Below, piece after piece: positions 42,853 through 51,166 of a DNA stretch of 64,000 nt (position 1 is its first letter; each line of letters opens with the position of its first letter). This DNA is from Mesorhizobium atlanticum (GTDB lineage Bacteria; Pseudomonadota; Alphaproteobacteria; Rhizobiales; Rhizobiaceae), in assembly GCF_003289965.1 (NCBI RefSeq), contig NZ_QMBQ01000005.1, forward strand, positions 372,001-436,000. The letters run 5' to 3'. The notes below the pieces were generated by a model. That model had not been told where the DNA came from. It did no database searches and saw only the letters and a program-made list of their open reading frames with translations. A program made the position numbers and the translations under genes.

Positions 42853-43638
42853 ATGAACGGTCCGATCTTCGAGGCGCTGAAACGGACGCTGAAGGCCAAG
42901 GGCCTGACCTATCGCACGCTGGCCGAGCGCATGGGTGTTTCCGAGCCGACGGTGAAGCGCATCTTCCATGAGAAGAACTGCAAGCTCGACCGGCTGATGG
43001 AGATTTGCGCCGCGGCCGATGTCGAGCTGGAGAACGTGCTCGGCGCGATGAATCGCGGACCGGGACCGGCCAACCGCGTCGCGCCGGAGATCGAGCGCCG
43101 GCTGGCGGCGCGGCCGGCGCTGCTCTTCGTCTTCATCATGCTGTCGGAGAAATTCACGCCCGAAGGCATCATGCGCTCGCAAGGCCTGAGCGAGGCTTCG
43201 ATGTTCCTCTATCTGCGCGACCTCGAGGAGCTCGGGCTGGTCGCGCTGGGGCGCGGCCTGTCGGCAAGGCTATTGGTCGACACGCCGATCCAGTGGGATT
43301 TCGAGGGGCCGCTGAGGCCGCATTTCGAGATAACCAACAAGAACTTCGTCGGCTGGGCAATCGGCCACATGGAGCAGGCCGCGACCTTCATCAGCTTTTC
43401 CAGGCGCATGCGGCCGCAAACGGCCGAGATGCTTCGCCGCGAGGCCGACGAGCTCGCCGAACGCGCCAAGCTGCTTGCCCATCACGACCAGCACACCACG
43501 CCGGAGGACCAGCTCACCGGCTACAAATGGACTTTTGCTTTCGGCGCGACGCCGTTTCCGGCGATCATGCCGATCGGTCCGCATCCGAGGGATGCGGGCG
43601 CAAAGGCGACGAAGGAGAAACGGGCGTTGCCGGCGTAG
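42853..43638 (+). CDS. XRE-family regulator with a long C-terminal sensor-like domain
   Basis: 261 aa. The N-terminal HTH is EALKRTLKAKGLTYRTLAERMGVSEPTVKRIFHEKNCKLDRLMEICAAADVELENVL. The remaining 190 residues, with no named fold I can recognise, contain winged-helix-like FLYLRDLEELGLVALGRGLSARLLV and a charged helical region. Likely controls the divergent propeller gene through the palindrome at 42810. Confidence 0.8.
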   Translation: MNGPIFEALKRTLKAKGLTYRTLAERMGVSEPTVKRIFHEKNCKLDRLMEICAAADVELENVLGAMNRGPGPANRVAPEIERRLAARPALLFVFIMLSEKFTPEGIMRSQGLSEASMFLYLRDLEELGLVALGRGLSARLLVDTPIQWDFEGPLRPHFEITNKNFVGWAIGHMEQAATFISFSRRMRPQTAEMLRREADELAERAKLLAHHDQHTTPEDQLTGYKWTFAFGATPFPAIMPIGPHPRDAGAKATKEKRALPA

Positions 43639-43862
43639 CGCCGAGACGGATGAGGGGTGTTCCAACGGAGTGAGACGTTGGCGATTGCTACCTTGGATAA
43701 GCGCGTTGGCCAAGCTGGAGCACCCTTCATCCGTCCGAGCTTCGCTCGGCCACCGCCCGGCCCTTCGCAGGCTCAGGGCGTTCGAAGCTCGAAAAGCCAA
43801 GCAATTGGCTTTTCGTCCGCTAACGCGGACCGCTTCTCACCCCACAAGAAGGGGAGAAGGTA
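43637..43862. repeat. Degenerate DUF559-less palindrome, with adjacent intergenic repeat
   Basis: Contains GCGCCGAGACGGATGAGGGGTGTTCCAAC and, after 47 bases, GCTGGAGCACCCTTCATCCGTC, the inner arms of the DUF559 cassettes, but no gene between them. Then AAGCCAAGCAATTGGCTTTTCGTCCGC as in 13107-13330. It overlaps the stop of the XRE gene. Confidence 0.75.
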
Positions 43863-43872
43863 AAGGTGCCGC

Positions 43873-44805
43873 CTAAGCCGCCTTCGCTTCTTCCTGCGGC
43901 GGGGCGAGATCGTCGCGCGCCTTGCGGGCGAGCCTTTTGGCCGAGCGTTTCGGGCTGTCGCCGAACAGCTCCGCGGCATCGGCGAGGCAGGCCTTGGTCA
44001 AGCTCTTTTCAGAGCGCTTCAGGAGCTTGCGCAGAAGCTTCGTCTCATCGGCTGGGCCGAGCGGCTCGCCCTCGGCGTCGAGCAGCGCGCGCATGACGAA
44101 GACGTCGTGCAATTCGCCGAGCTGCTCGCCGAGCTTGTCGACCGCCTTGCGGCGCGCCTTGATCGGCGTCGGCCACAAGCGGCCGAGCAGCGACAAATGC
44201 ATGGAGTGCGTCTTGGCCGCCTTGCGCAGGTCGTGAAAGTCCTCGTCCTTGCCGCGCGACTCCGCCTTGTCCAGCGCCTTCTTCGCCCGCCGCAAGGTGG
44301 CGCGGGCGCCGTCGGCCAGGATATCGGCCGCCTGCTCCGGCTGGTCGGGCAGAGCCAGCCGGTCGATGCGCTCCAGGCCTTCCCGGCAGGCGGCTACTGC
44401 CGCATTGATGGCGGCGTCGAGGCCCGGGCCGGCGTGAAGCTCATGCTGGCGCAGCACCAGCCGTTCGCGCACGGGATCGAGGCCGCCGCCGGCCGATTGT
44501 TCCGGAAAGGCATCGGCGAGACGATCGACGGTTTCGATCAAAGCGGTCGCCTCGCGCGGGCCGGCGAGCAGCGCCGACACCTGCTTGTAGCATTCGTTCT
44601 CGGTCTGGCAGAACGGTTCGTCTCCGGAACGAACCAGGCGCAGCAAGGCGCGCGCGCTCTTCAGCCGCTTGCGGCATTTGTGCAGGCCCTGCTCCGGCTT
44701 CTCGCGCGCCGTCTCGAGATGGCCGATGGCCTTGCCGATCTCGTCGGCCAATATGCGCCTGACCTCGCCGGTCAGCGGCAAGCGCGGATCGATGCGGAAG
44801 CTCAT
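43873..44805 (-). CDS. CHAD-domain protein
   Basis: 310 aa, all helical, with conserved histidines. EQGLHKCRKRLKSARALLRLVR and DFHDLRKAAKTHSMHLSLLGRLW are the two CHAD helical repeats. CHAD domains bind polyphosphate and accompany CYTH phosphatases. The start overlaps the CYTH stop by 4 bases, so it forms an operon with it. In many bacteria the two are one fused protein; here they are split. Confidence 0.9.
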   Translation of the reverse strand: MSFRIDPRLPLTGEVRRILADEIGKAIGHLETAREKPEQGLHKCRKRLKSARALLRLVRSGDEPFCQTENECYKQVSALLAGPREATALIETVDRLADAFPEQSAGGGLDPVRERLVLRQHELHAGPGLDAAINAAVAACREGLERIDRLALPDQPEQAADILADGARATLRRAKKALDKAESRGKDEDFHDLRKAAKTHSMHLSLLGRLWPTPIKARRKAVDKLGEQLGELHDVFVMRALLDAEGEPLGPADETKLLRKLLKRSEKSLTKACLADAAELFGDSPKRSAKRLARKARDDLAPPQEEAKAA

Positions 44806-45275
44806 GCGGCGATCTCCGGAATCCCCCCGAGGGCCAGCGACGCGTTGTAGAACCTCGACTCGCCGGTGACCTCGCGACCGAGCCAGTCGGGCAGCATTTC
44901 GTCGGATACGTCCTCCGGCGTCTCCAGCTCCGCGATCACCAACCCCGCGAGCTTGCCGCCGAAAACATCGACTTCATAGAGATAGCCGCGGTGTCTAACA
45001 TGGTGGCGTGTCTTCTCGATGACACGTCCGATGGCGAAGGCCATCAATTCCTCGGCCTCGGCAAGCGGGATCGAATATTCGAATTCGTCGCGCTCACGCG
45101 CCCTGTCGCCGAACTTCAGCGTCAGCTTGGCGGAGCGCCCGTCTGAAATGCGCACGCGCACTGTGCGACCGGGCTGGGCGGCGACATAGAACTGGCGAAT
45201 GCGGATCTCCGCCTCGACCTCGTCGCGCCAGGCGGAACTGGAGACCAGGAACTTACGCTCGACTTCCTTGCCCAT
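44802..45275 (-). CDS. CYTH-domain triphosphate tunnel metalloenzyme
   Basis: 157 aa. The ExExK motif is at residues 4-8 (MGKEVERKFLV), then RQFYVAAQPGRTVRVRISDG, AKLTLKF, KTRHHVRHRGYLYEVDVF and AELETPEDV, the charged strands of the tunnel. Members hydrolyse inorganic triphosphate or related compounds. It is encoded upstream of, and overlapping, the CHAD gene. Confidence 0.9.
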   Translation of the reverse strand: MGKEVERKFLVSSSAWRDEVEAEIRIRQFYVAAQPGRTVRVRISDGRSAKLTLKFGDRARERDEFEYSIPLAEAEELMAFAIGRVIEKTRHHVRHRGYLYEVDVFGGKLAGLVIAELETPEDVSDEMLPDWLGREVTGESRFYNASLALGGIPEIAA

Positions 45276-45336
45276 GGCCGCGCACTAAAGCCTGTGGGGG
45301 CCGGGAAGGCAAGCCGGTTCAGAGGTCAAATTTGAC

Positions 45337-45358
45337 TTTAATCAATCGATTGATTAAA
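45337..45358. promoter_or_regulatory. Perfect 22-bp palindrome, likely CecR-type operator
   Basis: TTTAATCAATCGATTGATTAAA, every base paired, 9 bases before the TetR start. TetR regulators bind such sites, and the AT-rich sequence probably overlaps the promoter. Confidence 0.7.
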
Positions 45359-45367
45359 TATCGGGAC

Positions 45368-46072
45368 ATGGACAAGCACCCAAATGCAAAAAGGCAGCAG
45401 CGCGAAGCGACCACCGCCGAGCAGACGCGCGCGGCGCTGGTGCACGCGGCGCTCAAGCTGTTCGGGCGGCAGGGTTTCGACGGCACCTCGACGCGCCAGA
45501 TCGCGGCGGAAGCCAAGGCCAACATCGGCTCGATCGCCTATCATTTCGGCGGCAAGGAAGGCCTGCGCGCCGCCGCCGCCGACTTCATCGTCGAAACCAT
45601 CCAGGGCATCGCCGGCCAGGCGCTGGGCGGCGCCCAGCCGGCCGCCCCGGCAAGCCCGGAAGCCGCGAGGGCACAGCTTTTCGCCGCGCTGGAGCGAATG
45701 GTGGGCTTCGTCGTCGTCAGTCCGCAGGCGGGCGAGATCGTACAATTCGTACTTCGCGAGCTCTCGCACCCGACCGCCGCGCTCGACCGCATCTATGCCG
45801 GCGTTTTCGAGCCGACACACCGGCGGCTGTGCCAGATCTGGGAACAGGCGACCGGCGAGCCGGCCGAGAGCGAGGCAACCCGGCTCACCGTTTTCACCAT
45901 GATCGGCCAGGTCATCTATTTCCGCATCGGCCGCGAAGCGGTGATGCGCCGGATGGGTTGGCGCGAGATCGGCGACAAAGAGGCCGCCAAGGTGGTGGCG
46001 GCCACGACCGACAACCTCCGGGCAATGCTGGCGGCACGCAGGCCGGCCGCCGGCAAGAAGGGCAAATCATGA
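45368..46072 (+). CDS. TetR-family regulator, CecR/YbiH type
   Basis: 234 aa. The N-terminal HTH is RAALVHAALKLFGRQGFDGTSTRQIAAEAKANIGSIAYHFGGKEGLRAAA. The C-terminal domain (FVLRELSHPTAALDRIYAGVFEPTHRRL) matches the DUF1956 ligand domain of E. coli CecR. CecR controls the YbhGFSR efflux system and, as here, its gene leads the operon. ATG 45368 is preferred over 45332, which lies in the operator. Confidence 0.87.
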   Translation: MDKHPNAKRQQREATTAEQTRAALVHAALKLFGRQGFDGTSTRQIAAEAKANIGSIAYHFGGKEGLRAAAADFIVETIQGIAGQALGGAQPAAPASPEAARAQLFAALERMVGFVVVSPQAGEIVQFVLRELSHPTAALDRIYAGVFEPTHRRLCQIWEQATGEPAESEATRLTVFTMIGQVIYFRIGREAVMRRMGWREIGDKEAAKVVAATTDNLRAMLAARRPAAGKKGKS

Positions 46073-47022
46073 GCTTTCTCTGTTCGTTGCCGCTCGCGGC
46101 TCAGCTGTTCGGCGCCTGTGCGCCGGCGGCACCTTTGGCCGTCGGCTATGTCGAGGGCGAATATGTGCTGATGGCGCCGATCGAAGTGGCCCAGGTGGCG
46201 ACGGTGACGGTGAGGCGCGGCGACCGCGTCGAGACCGGCGCGGCGGTGGCGACGCTCGAGGATGCCGACGCCAGGATCGAGGTGGCGCAGGCCGAGGCCG
46301 CGCTCGCGCAGGCGCAGGCGCAGCTTGCCGACCTGCAGGTCGGCAAGCGTCCCGAGGAAATCGCCGTGTTGAAGGCCCAGGTCGACATGGCGAAAGCCCA
46401 GGCCGCCGACGCCAAGCGCAAATATGACCGCGCCAGCGACCTCTACAAGCGCGGCACCGGCACGCAGGCCGACTACGACACCGCCTCGGCCTCGCTGGAG
46501 ACCGCCAATGCCCAGGTCGGCCAGGCGGAAGCCAATCTCGCCGTCGGCAACCTGCCGGCGCGGCCGGAAACCATCAAGGCCGCCGACAACCAGGTCAAGC
46601 AGGCGCAGTCGGCCCTGCGGCAGGCTGAGTGGCGGCTGTCGAAGCGGGTGCTGACGGCGCCCTCGCCCGGACGCGTCAACGACGTGATCCGCAATCCCGG
46701 CGACACCGCCGGGCCGACCGCGCCGGTGATCTCGATGCTGCCGGACGGCGCCGTGAAGCTCAGCGTCTATGTGCCCGAGCGCGCGTTCTCGTCGGTCAAG
46801 GTCGGCACCGGGCTCAACGTCCACTGCGACGGCTGCGGGGCGGGGCTGAAGGCGCGCGTCAGCTATGTCTCGCCCGATCCGGAATTCACGCCGCCGGTGA
46901 TCTACTCGCTCGAGAACCGGCAGAAGCTGGTCTATCTCGTCGAGGCGCGCCCGGAGGGCGATTCCGGGCCGTTGCAGCCCGGCCAGATCGTCGATGTCGA
47001 TCTCGCGGATATCGGGCAATGA
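46069..47022 (+). CDS. HlyD-like membrane-fusion/adaptor protein (YbhG-like)
   Basis: 317 aa. The N-terminus has a short hydrophobic segment ending in FGAC, possibly a lipoprotein signal. It is followed by a lipoyl-like hairpin (VRRGDRVETGAAVATLE), long coiled coil (residues about 70-190: AEAALAQAQAQLADLQ, AKRKYDRASDLYKRG) and a beta-barrel (LTAPSPGRVNDVIRNPGDTAG). It links the ABC exporter to the outer membrane. 4-base overlaps on both sides. Confidence 0.87.
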   Translation: MSFLCSLPLAAQLFGACAPAAPLAVGYVEGEYVLMAPIEVAQVATVTVRRGDRVETGAAVATLEDADARIEVAQAEAALAQAQAQLADLQVGKRPEEIAVLKAQVDMAKAQAADAKRKYDRASDLYKRGTGTQADYDTASASLETANAQVGQAEANLAVGNLPARPETIKAADNQVKQAQSALRQAEWRLSKRVLTAPSPGRVNDVIRNPGDTAGPTAPVISMLPDGAVKLSVYVPERAFSSVKVGTGLNVHCDGCGAGLKARVSYVSPDPEFTPPVIYSLENRQKLVYLVEARPEGDSGPLQPGQIVDVDLADIGQ

Positions 47023-47939
47023 ACGCCATCGACGTCCGCGGGCTGGTCAAGCGCTTCGGTGACAAGACGGTCGTCGACCATGTGACGATGACGGTCGCCG
47101 AAGGCGAGATCGTCGGCTTCCTCGGGCCGAACGGCTCGGGCAAGACGACGACCATCCGCATCATGTGCGGGCTGCTCACGCCGGACGAGGGCGACGGCAC
47201 GGTGCTGGGCTTCGACATCCGCACCGACGCGCTCAAGATCAAGCGCGAGGTCGGCTATATGACGCAGAAATTCTCGTTCTACGAGGATCTGACGATCGGC
47301 GAGAACCTCGAATTCGTGGCGCGGCTCTACCGGCTGAAGCCGGTCGAGCAATATGTGGCGAGGACGCTGGAAGAGCTCGGCCTGGCGAGCCGCCGCAACC
47401 AGCTCGCCGGCACGCTTTCCGGCGGCTGGAAGCAGCGGCTGGCACTCGCTGCCTGCATCATGCACAAGCCGAAGCTGCTTCTGCTCGACGAGCCGACGGC
47501 GGGCGTCGACCCGAAGGCGCGGCGCGAGTTCTGGGACGAGATCCACAGGCTGGCCAGCGGCGGCCTGACGGTGCTGGTCTCCACCCACTACATGGACGAG
47601 GCCGAGCGCTGCCACCGCATCAGCTACATCTCCTACGGCAAGCTGCTGGCCACCGGCACGGTGGACGAGGTGGTGAGGAACGCCGGCCTGACCACATTCG
47701 TGTTGCAGGGACCGCGGCTCGACCAGGTGGCCGAAGCGCTGCAAGGCAGGCCCGGCGTCGACCAGGTGGCGCCGTTCGGCGCCACGCTGCATGTCGTCGG
47801 CTCCGACAAGGCGGCGCTGGAAAAGGCGCTTGCCGACATCGAGAAGCAGCACAAGGGCGTGACGGTGACGCCGGGCGAGACGAGCCTGGAGGATGTGTTC
47901 ATCCAGTTCATGTCCGGCTCGAAGGACAACATGACATGA
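47019..47939 (+). CDS. ABC-2 exporter ATPase (YbhF-like)
   Basis: 306 aa, one ATPase domain. Walker A FLGPNGSGKTTTIR, signature LSGGWKQRLALAACIM, Walker B LLLLDEPTAGVDP, H-loop THYMDEAERCH, and the C-terminal extension. YbhF of E. coli has two such domains; this one has one. It overlaps hlyD-like and permease genes by 4 bases each. Confidence 0.9.
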   Translation: MNAIDVRGLVKRFGDKTVVDHVTMTVAEGEIVGFLGPNGSGKTTTIRIMCGLLTPDEGDGTVLGFDIRTDALKIKREVGYMTQKFSFYEDLTIGENLEFVARLYRLKPVEQYVARTLEELGLASRRNQLAGTLSGGWKQRLALAACIMHKPKLLLLDEPTAGVDPKARREFWDEIHRLASGGLTVLVSTHYMDEAERCHRISYISYGKLLATGTVDEVVRNAGLTTFVLQGPRLDQVAEALQGRPGVDQVAPFGATLHVVGSDKAALEKALADIEKQHKGVTVTPGETSLEDVFIQFMSGSKDNMT

Positions 47940-49084
47940 AAGATGGCCTGGGAGCGGTCTTTTCCTTCGCGAGGCTCGGCGCGCTGCTCGTCAAGGAGTT
48001 CATCCAGATGCGGCGCGACCGCATCACCTTCGCCATGATGCTGGGCGTGCCGCTGATGCAGCTCGTGCTGTTCGGCTTTGCGATCAACAACGACCCGAAG
48101 AGCCTGCCGGCGGCGCTGGTGGCGACCAGCAGCGATCCCTACACGCGGGCGATGGTCTCGGCGCTGCAGACCACCGGCTACTACCGCTTCGACCATGTGG
48201 CGCAAAGTGCGGCGCAAGCCGAGTTCCTGATGGCGCGCGGCGACGTCTCCTTCGTCGTCACCATTCCCGCCGATTTCGCGCGGCGGGTGGAGCGCGGCGA
48301 CAATCCGCAGATCCTGATCGAGGCCGACGCCACCGACCCGTCCGTCGCCAGCGGCGCCATCTCCACGCTCAGCACCGTTGCCGGCCAGGCGCTGCTCAGA
48401 GCCCAGGGCACCCAGGACGCGGCCAGGGAAGCGGCGCGCGGCCAGCTCGATGTCGTCGTGCACCGGCGCTACAATCCGGAAGGCGTCTCGCAATACAACA
48501 TCGTGCCCGGCCTGCTCGGCGTCATCCTGCAGATGACCATGGTGATGATGACGGCGATGGCGCTGACCCGGGAAACCGAGCGCGGCACGATGGAAAACCT
48601 TCTGGCCATGCCCTCGAGCCCGCTGGAGATCATGCTGGGCAAGGTGCTGCCTTACCTGGTGGTCGGCGCCGTGCAGGTGGTGGTGGTGCTGGTGGCGGCG
48701 AAGCTCCTGTTCGGCATCCCCTTCGTCGGCAGCCTGACGCTGCTGCTCTCCTCGGTGCTGGTCTTCGTGCTTTCGCTGGTGCTGCTCGGCTATACGATCT
48801 CGACCATGGCCCGCTCGCAGATGCAGGCCATGCAGCTGACCTTCTTCTTCTTCCTCCCCTCGCTGCTGCTCTCCGGCTTCATGTTCCCCTATCGCGGCAT
48901 GCCGGGCTGGGCGCAGACCTTCGGCGAGATCTTTCCGCTGACGCATTTCCTGCGCATCACCCGCGCGGTCATGCTGAAGGGTGCCGAGCTGCCGGCGGTG
49001 GCGACGGAAATCGGCTGGCTGACGGTGTTCGTGGCGCTGTTTGCCGGCGTGGCCCTGGTGCGGTTCAGACGGACGCTCGACTGA
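47936..49084 (+). CDS. ABC-2 exporter permease (YbhS/YbhR-like)
   Basis: 382 aa. N-terminal helix, then a large extracytoplasmic region (residues about 45-180, with LPAALVATSSDPYTRAMVSALQ and IPADFARRVERGDNPQILIEADATDPSVAS). Five further helices follow (IVPGLLGVILQMTMVMMTAM, YLVVGAVQVVVVLVAAKLLF and others) with the ABC-2 motif ETERGTMENLLAMPSSPLEIMLGK. Only one permease gene is present where E. coli has two. Last gene of the operon. Confidence 0.9.
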   Translation: MKDGLGAVFSFARLGALLVKEFIQMRRDRITFAMMLGVPLMQLVLFGFAINNDPKSLPAALVATSSDPYTRAMVSALQTTGYYRFDHVAQSAAQAEFLMARGDVSFVVTIPADFARRVERGDNPQILIEADATDPSVASGAISTLSTVAGQALLRAQGTQDAAREAARGQLDVVVHRRYNPEGVSQYNIVPGLLGVILQMTMVMMTAMALTRETERGTMENLLAMPSSPLEIMLGKVLPYLVVGAVQVVVVLVAAKLLFGIPFVGSLTLLLSSVLVFVLSLVLLGYTISTMARSQMQAMQLTFFFFLPSLLLSGFMFPYRGMPGWAQTFGEIFPLTHFLRITRAVMLKGAELPAVATEIGWLTVFVALFAGVALVRFRRTLD

Positions 49085-49326
49085 ACGCCTCTCGCCCGAT
49101 GAAGGCAATCATCGGGCGCTGGATGCCGATCCGGTCGCTGGAGAGATCAGGCGCAGGGATGCGAAATGGCGCACGCCGCCGCGACCACGGAAGAAAGTTT
49201 CTCGCGCTTCGACAAGCGCGGCTTTTCGTATGTCTTCTTCATGCTGTCCCCGTCCAGGTTCAAAGTTGCCCGCGGTCAGCTTACAACTGTTCTGAAGCGG
49301 ATGCATCCCCATTCGGGAGATGCCGA

Positions 49327-50301
49327 TCAAGCGGCCATGATCTGCGCGTAGGTGCTGAAATCGACATTGCCGCCGGACAGCACCACGGCAACAGTTTTGC
49401 CGGCGAGGTCGATCTCGCCGGAGGAGAGCGCGGCAAAGGCGACGCAGCCGCCCGGCTCGACCACCAGCTTGAGATAAGCCATGGCGTCGCGCATCGCCTG
49501 CGCCGCCGCCTTGTCGGAGACGGCGATGGCGCCGGCGAGATTTTTGCGGTTGATCTCGAAGGTGATGGCGCCGGGCTCGGCGGTAAGCAGCGCGTCGCAG
49601 ATCGAGCTGTGGCCGGGCTCGTTCGAAACGCGCTCGCCCTTGGCCAGCGAGCGGCGCGTGTCGTCGAAATGCTCCGGCTCGACCGCCCAGACTTGGGTGT
49701 TCGGCGAGGCGTCCTTGACCGCGACGGAAATGCCGCTCGACAGGCCGCCGCCGCCGCAGGGGATGACGACGGCGTCGAGCGCCACGCCAAGCGCCTTGGC
49801 CTGCCGCATCAATTCCAGCCCGATCGTGCCCTGGCCGGCGATGATGGCCGGATCGTCGAAGGGCGGCACCAGCGCCATGCCTTGTTCGATATAGGGGCGC
49901 ACGACCGTCATGCGATCCTCCTTGAAACGGTCGAACGTCACCACCTCGGCGCCCATCTTGCGCACATTGCCGATTTTCATTGCCGGCGCGTCGGCCGGCA
50001 TGGCGATCACCGCCTTGACGCCGAACATCGCGGCCGACGCCGCCACCCCCTGCGCATGGTTGCCGGACGAGAAGGCGACGACGCCGCGGCTGCGCTCTTC
50101 CTCGCTCAGCGTCGACAATTTGTTGTAGGCGCCGCGGATCTTGAAGGAACCGGTGCGCTGCAGCGTCTCCGGCTTGAACAGGATGCGGCCGCCATAGCGC
50201 CTGTTGAGATCGGGCGATTCGATCAGCGGCGTCTTGACGATCAGGCCGGAAAGCCGCTCGGCGGCGACGCGGATATCGGAGATGCCGGGTGGTGTGAGCA
50301 T
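49327..50301 (-). CDS. Threonine ammonia-lyase/serine dehydratase family, without ACT domain
   Basis: 324 aa PLP enzyme. PLP lysine in RTGSFKIRGAYNKL (near residue 52), SSGNHAQGVA, PADAPAMKIGNV, PCGGGGLSSGI and VLSGGNVD. It deaminates threonine or serine to 2-ketobutyrate or pyruvate, and lacks a regulatory ACT domain, so it is probably catabolic (TdcB-like) or a serine racemase-type relative. ATG 50301 (MLTPPGISD) is preferred to 50328 or 50361. The 49085-49326 gap upstream of its 3' end holds nothing I can support. Confidence 0.88.
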   Translation of the reverse strand: MLTPPGISDIRVAAERLSGLIVKTPLIESPDLNRRYGGRILFKPETLQRTGSFKIRGAYNKLSTLSEEERSRGVVAFSSGNHAQGVAASAAMFGVKAVIAMPADAPAMKIGNVRKMGAEVVTFDRFKEDRMTVVRPYIEQGMALVPPFDDPAIIAGQGTIGLELMRQAKALGVALDAVVIPCGGGGLSSGISVAVKDASPNTQVWAVEPEHFDDTRRSLAKGERVSNEPGHSSICDALLTAEPGAITFEINRKNLAGAIAVSDKAAAQAMRDAMAYLKLVVEPGGCVAFAALSSGEIDLAGKTVAVVLSGGNVDFSTYAQIMAA

Positions 50302-50404
50302 GGTGCGGGCCTCGTGATCTGAGTGCATCCATGGTGCACGCAAATAGAGGCAGCGCGCCAACGAAAAAATGTGATGGAGACAAGGTTGGCGGATTATCTT
50401 CTCC

Positions 50405-50600
50405 GCCGGCGCCGCCCCTCATCTGGCTGCCGCCATCTTCTCCCCGTGAACGGGGAGAAGGGCGCTGTCGCCGCTGCTTTCGCCAATCGCCGACGCTGCG
50501 GGGAGGGAGCCAGCATCGCGGCCGGCTTCTTTCTCCCCGTTCACGGGGAGAAATGCCCGGCAGGGCAACGAGGGGCGGCGCCGACTTTGGCGATTGGCGA
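50405..50600. repeat. Intergenic palindromic element
   Basis: GCCGCCCCTCATCTGG...TTCTCCCCGTGAACGGGGAGAAGGGCG and the inverted TTTCTCCCCGTTCACGGGGAGAAATGCCCGGCAGGGCAACGAGGGGCGGCG. It also has the CGCCAATCGCCGACGCTG core. Related to 17155 and 34253. Confidence 0.8.
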
Positions 50601-50662
50601 CTGCTCAGCCTCTCCACCGTGGATTGAGCCTTTCGGCTTTCCGTTTGCCGCACACCGCATTC

Positions 50663-50986
50663 TCACCCCAGCAGCGTCGGCGTCCGCTTCTTGCCGCCGA
50701 GCTTGCGCCAGGTGTTGAAGCGGTGGGTGGCGGCGGCGAAGGATATCTTCATCTGCTGGGAAACCGTGTAGCGCGACTTGCCTTCGTCGAACATGCGGTA
50801 GCAGCACTCAGCACCCTCCTCGGTCAGCTTGCCGTCCGGCGTCTTGTTGTGCGGGTTGGCCGGATCGAATTTCTCGAGCTGTTCTTCGACCAGGCCCTTC
50901 AGGCGCTGCAGGTCGGCCTCGATGCTGGCGATGAGATCGAGCACCGGTTTGGCGTCGAATGCGTGCGGCGGCTTCTTCTCCGTCAT
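50663..50986 (-). CDS. Conserved hypothetical protein, 107 aa
   Basis: Unnamed. MTEKKPPHAFDAKPVLDLIASIEADLQRLKGLVEEQLEKFDP is a helical half; the second half (YRMFDEGKSRYTVSQQMKISFAAATHRFNTWRKLGGKKRTP) looks like a helix-turn-helix DNA-binding segment with a basic end. It may be a small regulator. A good ribosome site (GAAGGAG) lies before the ATG. It is divergent from mbfA. Confidence 0.75.
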   Translation of the reverse strand: MTEKKPPHAFDAKPVLDLIASIEADLQRLKGLVEEQLEKFDPANPHNKTPDGKLTEEGAECCYRMFDEGKSRYTVSQQMKISFAAATHRFNTWRKLGGKKRTPTLLG

Positions 50987-51132
50987 TGCGTTGGTCTCCT
51001 TCGATTTCGGCTGTTGCCTCTATATAGGTTAACATTCGGCAATAATGAAGAGCCGGTCGGGTCACGTTCGGTCATCCATTTTCGCGCGCGGCCCGTGGCC
51101 TTCGCAATTGACGTCACGCGCTTGAAACCATA

Positions 51133-51151
51133 GTTTAGAATCATTCTAAAC
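51133..51151. promoter_or_regulatory. Irr-type (ICE) box upstream of mbfA
   Basis: Perfect 19-bp palindrome GTTTAGAA-TCA-TTCTAAAC, 15 bases before the mbfA ATG. It fits the ICE/Irr consensus TTTAGAA-N3-TTCTAAA of rhizobia. Irr represses mbfA under low iron in Agrobacterium and Bradyrhizobium. Confidence 0.8.
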
Positions 51152-51166
51152 TAGAGTGATCCCATC

